Part shown: in pieces, positions 5,585 to 6,121 of the stretch | Numbering within the stretch: the stretch's first letter is position 1 | How the letters are laid out: each line of letters starts with the position of its first letter | Assembly (NCBI GenBank): GCA_002329405.1 | Contig: DCTE01000124.1 | Coordinates: 1-6,121, forward strand | Source: Ruminococcaceae bacterium UBA1448 | Lineage (GTDB): Bacteria; Bacillota; Clostridia; Oscillospirales; Ruminococcaceae | Reading direction: 5' to 3' | DNA length: 6,121 nucleotides | Notes under the pieces: generated by a model | The model's database searches: none | What the model was told of the DNA's origin: nothing | Seen by the model: the letters and a program-made list of their open reading frames with translations, nothing else | Translations under genes and position numbers: made by a program

Positions 5585-5700
5585 AAATCAGAATTTATCC
5601 CGAAAAAATGAAAATATAACCTCTAAAATCGCTTAAAATTGCGTATTTTATAGAAAAAAGGATGTTCTGATAAACAAAACAGTATAAAATCTTCTGATTT
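5585..5700. repeat. Dispersed TTCTGAT repeats, one inverted
   Basis: TTCTGAT occurs at 5665-5671 and 5692-5698, and its reverse complement ATCAGAA at 5587-5593. The first and last copies extend to 9 complementary bases (5585-5593 and 5692-5700), so they could form a long-range stem or be spaced half-sites for a regulator. Confidence 0.3.
5624..5650. repeat. Imperfect inverted repeat, possible operator
   Basis: TAAAATCGC (5624-5632) is mirrored by 5641-5650 (GCG, one bulged T, ATTTTA) around an 8-nt AT spacer. There is no T-run after it in either direction strong enough for a terminator, so a protein-binding dyad is more likely. Confidence 0.35.
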
Positions 5701-5788
5701 CAAGGGTATAAGAAGAATATCGGGGATATAAATTTTCTGTTATACAAAATCCACAAACGGGAAAATTAATCTTTGGACAATAAAGAGC

Positions 5789-5817
5789 TAGGCAGAATTC
5801 GAAAAATTTGCTATACT
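5789..5817 (+). promoter_or_regulatory. Main promoter of the ABC ATPase gene
   Basis: TAGGCA (5789-5794, 4 of 6 -35 matches), a 17-nt spacer, then TATACT (5812-5817) preceded by TGC, an extended -10. Transcription should begin near 5824, about 40 nt before the ATG at 5865. An imperfect dyad (5792-5799 with 5805-5811) fills the spacer, and an AACGTT palindrome (5831-5836) lies just past the start point. Either could bind a repressor. Confidence 0.7.
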
Positions 5818-5864
5818 ACAGATAACACAAAACGTTCCACAAATACTTAGGAGGTTCTTAAATC

Positions 5865-6121
5865 ATGGCAAGCCTTTCTCTGAAAAACATTTATAAGAAA
5901 TATGCTGGCGGTGTCACCGCTGTTTCCGATTTCTGCCTGGAAATCCAGGACAAGGAATTCATCGTTCTGGTTGGTCCTTCCGGCTGCGGTAAGTCCACCA
6001 CCCTGAGAATGATCGCTGGTCTGGAAGAGATTTCCGAAGGCGAACTGTACATCGGCGACCGTCTGGTCAACGACGTTGCACCTAAGGACCGCGATATCGC
6101 GATGGTTTTCCAGAACTACGC
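5865..6121 (+). CDS. ugpC: Sugar ABC transporter ATPase, UgpC/MsmX/MalK type (3' partial)
   Basis: The first 85 residues of an ABC ATPase that powers import of oligosaccharides or glycerol-3-phosphate from the cytoplasmic side of the membrane; the rest lies beyond the window. Visible are the N-terminal strand MASLSLKNIYKKY, an A-loop Tyr13, Walker A GPSGCGKST at 37-45, LRMIAGLEE-x-x-x-G at 47-59, and the Q-loop VFQNY around Gln83. This pattern, including PKDRDIAMVFQ, is typical of the CUT1-family ATPases (UgpC, MsmK/MsmX, MalK). The signature LSGGQ, Walker B and regulatory C-terminal domain are outside. In Gram-positives such an ATPase is often shared by several sugar importers, which would fit its separate promoter. 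An AGGAGG at 5849-5854 is 10 nt from the ATG. Codons are strongly biased, suggesting high expression. Exact substrate and symbol cannot be settled from this fragment. Confidence 0.92.
   Translation, partial: MASLSLKNIYKKYAGGVTAVSDFCLEIQDKEFIVLVGPSGCGKSTTLRMIAGLEEISEGELYIGDRLVNDVAPKDRDIAMVFQNY

Larger units (their letters stand above)
5204..5864. other. 661-nt divergent intergenic regulatory region
   Basis: No supported gene lies here on either strand; the frames that open are short, lack ribosome binding sites or are shadows. The eda side (5204-5460) has mixed composition with A/T tracts and possible - strand promoters. From about 5461 to 5848 the DNA becomes strikingly AT-rich and contains tandem TTGACA boxes, several inverted repeats and, at the end, the promoter and ribosome binding site of the ABC ATPase gene. 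The length is more than two simple promoters need, so a long leader RNA or multiple operators are possible. I see no known riboswitch fold. Confidence 0.7.

Noticed and set aside
5827..5840. Possible catabolite-responsive (cre) site around the CG at 5833-5834
   Set aside because: The right half does not match the cre consensus and the left half lacks the TG; only a 6-bp AACGTT core is symmetric.

Overview
The window looks like chromosomal DNA of a low-to-mid GC Gram-positive anaerobe, most likely a gut Clostridia (Oscillospiraceae/Ruminococcaceae-like). This is inferred from strong AGGAGG-type ribosome binding sites, sigma-A-like promoters, a Bacillus-type AsnB, AT-rich spacers between GC-richer genes, and an eda-kdgK pair beside a UgpC/MsmX-type sugar-transport ATPase. 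No mobile element, CRISPR array, tRNA or rRNA is visible. I found no convincing new multi-gene system. The unusual points are a membrane protein of unknown function with a structured mRNA leader, a KDPG aldolase with an extra C-terminal segment, and a long, repeat-rich regulatory spacer.

Left part (1-2210, + strand). The last 40 codons of an unrecognised gene are followed by a hairpin terminator that overlaps a candidate promoter. Next comes asnB (glutamine-hydrolysing asparagine synthetase), whose real start is GTG at 255, because the catalytic cysteine must be residue 2. A perfect 9-bp hairpin follows asnB.

Middle (2211-3316, + strand). A good extended -10 promoter drives a leader with a 12-bp hairpin, then a 290-aa single-pass membrane protein with a charged cytoplasmic N-terminus and an acidic outer domain. 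Its start is best placed at ATG 2376. A strong terminator with T-runs on both strands sits between it and the convergent kdgK.

Right part (3317-5203, - strand). eda is followed by kdgK 15 nt later, with the kdgK ribosome binding site next to the eda stop codon. Together the two enzymes take 2-keto-3-deoxygluconate to pyruvate and glyceraldehyde-3-phosphate: KdgK phosphorylates and Eda cleaves. This is the lower part of uronate/pectin sugar breakdown.

A 661-nt divergent spacer (5204-5864) holds candidate promoters in both directions, phased A/T tracts, tandem TTGACA boxes and several inverted repeats. It ends at a well-formed promoter and ribosome binding site for a sugar ABC transporter ATPase (from 5865, running off the end) with codon use suggesting high expression. 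The divergent arrangement suggests that sugar uptake energisation and uronate catabolism may share regulation, but the sequence does not prove it.
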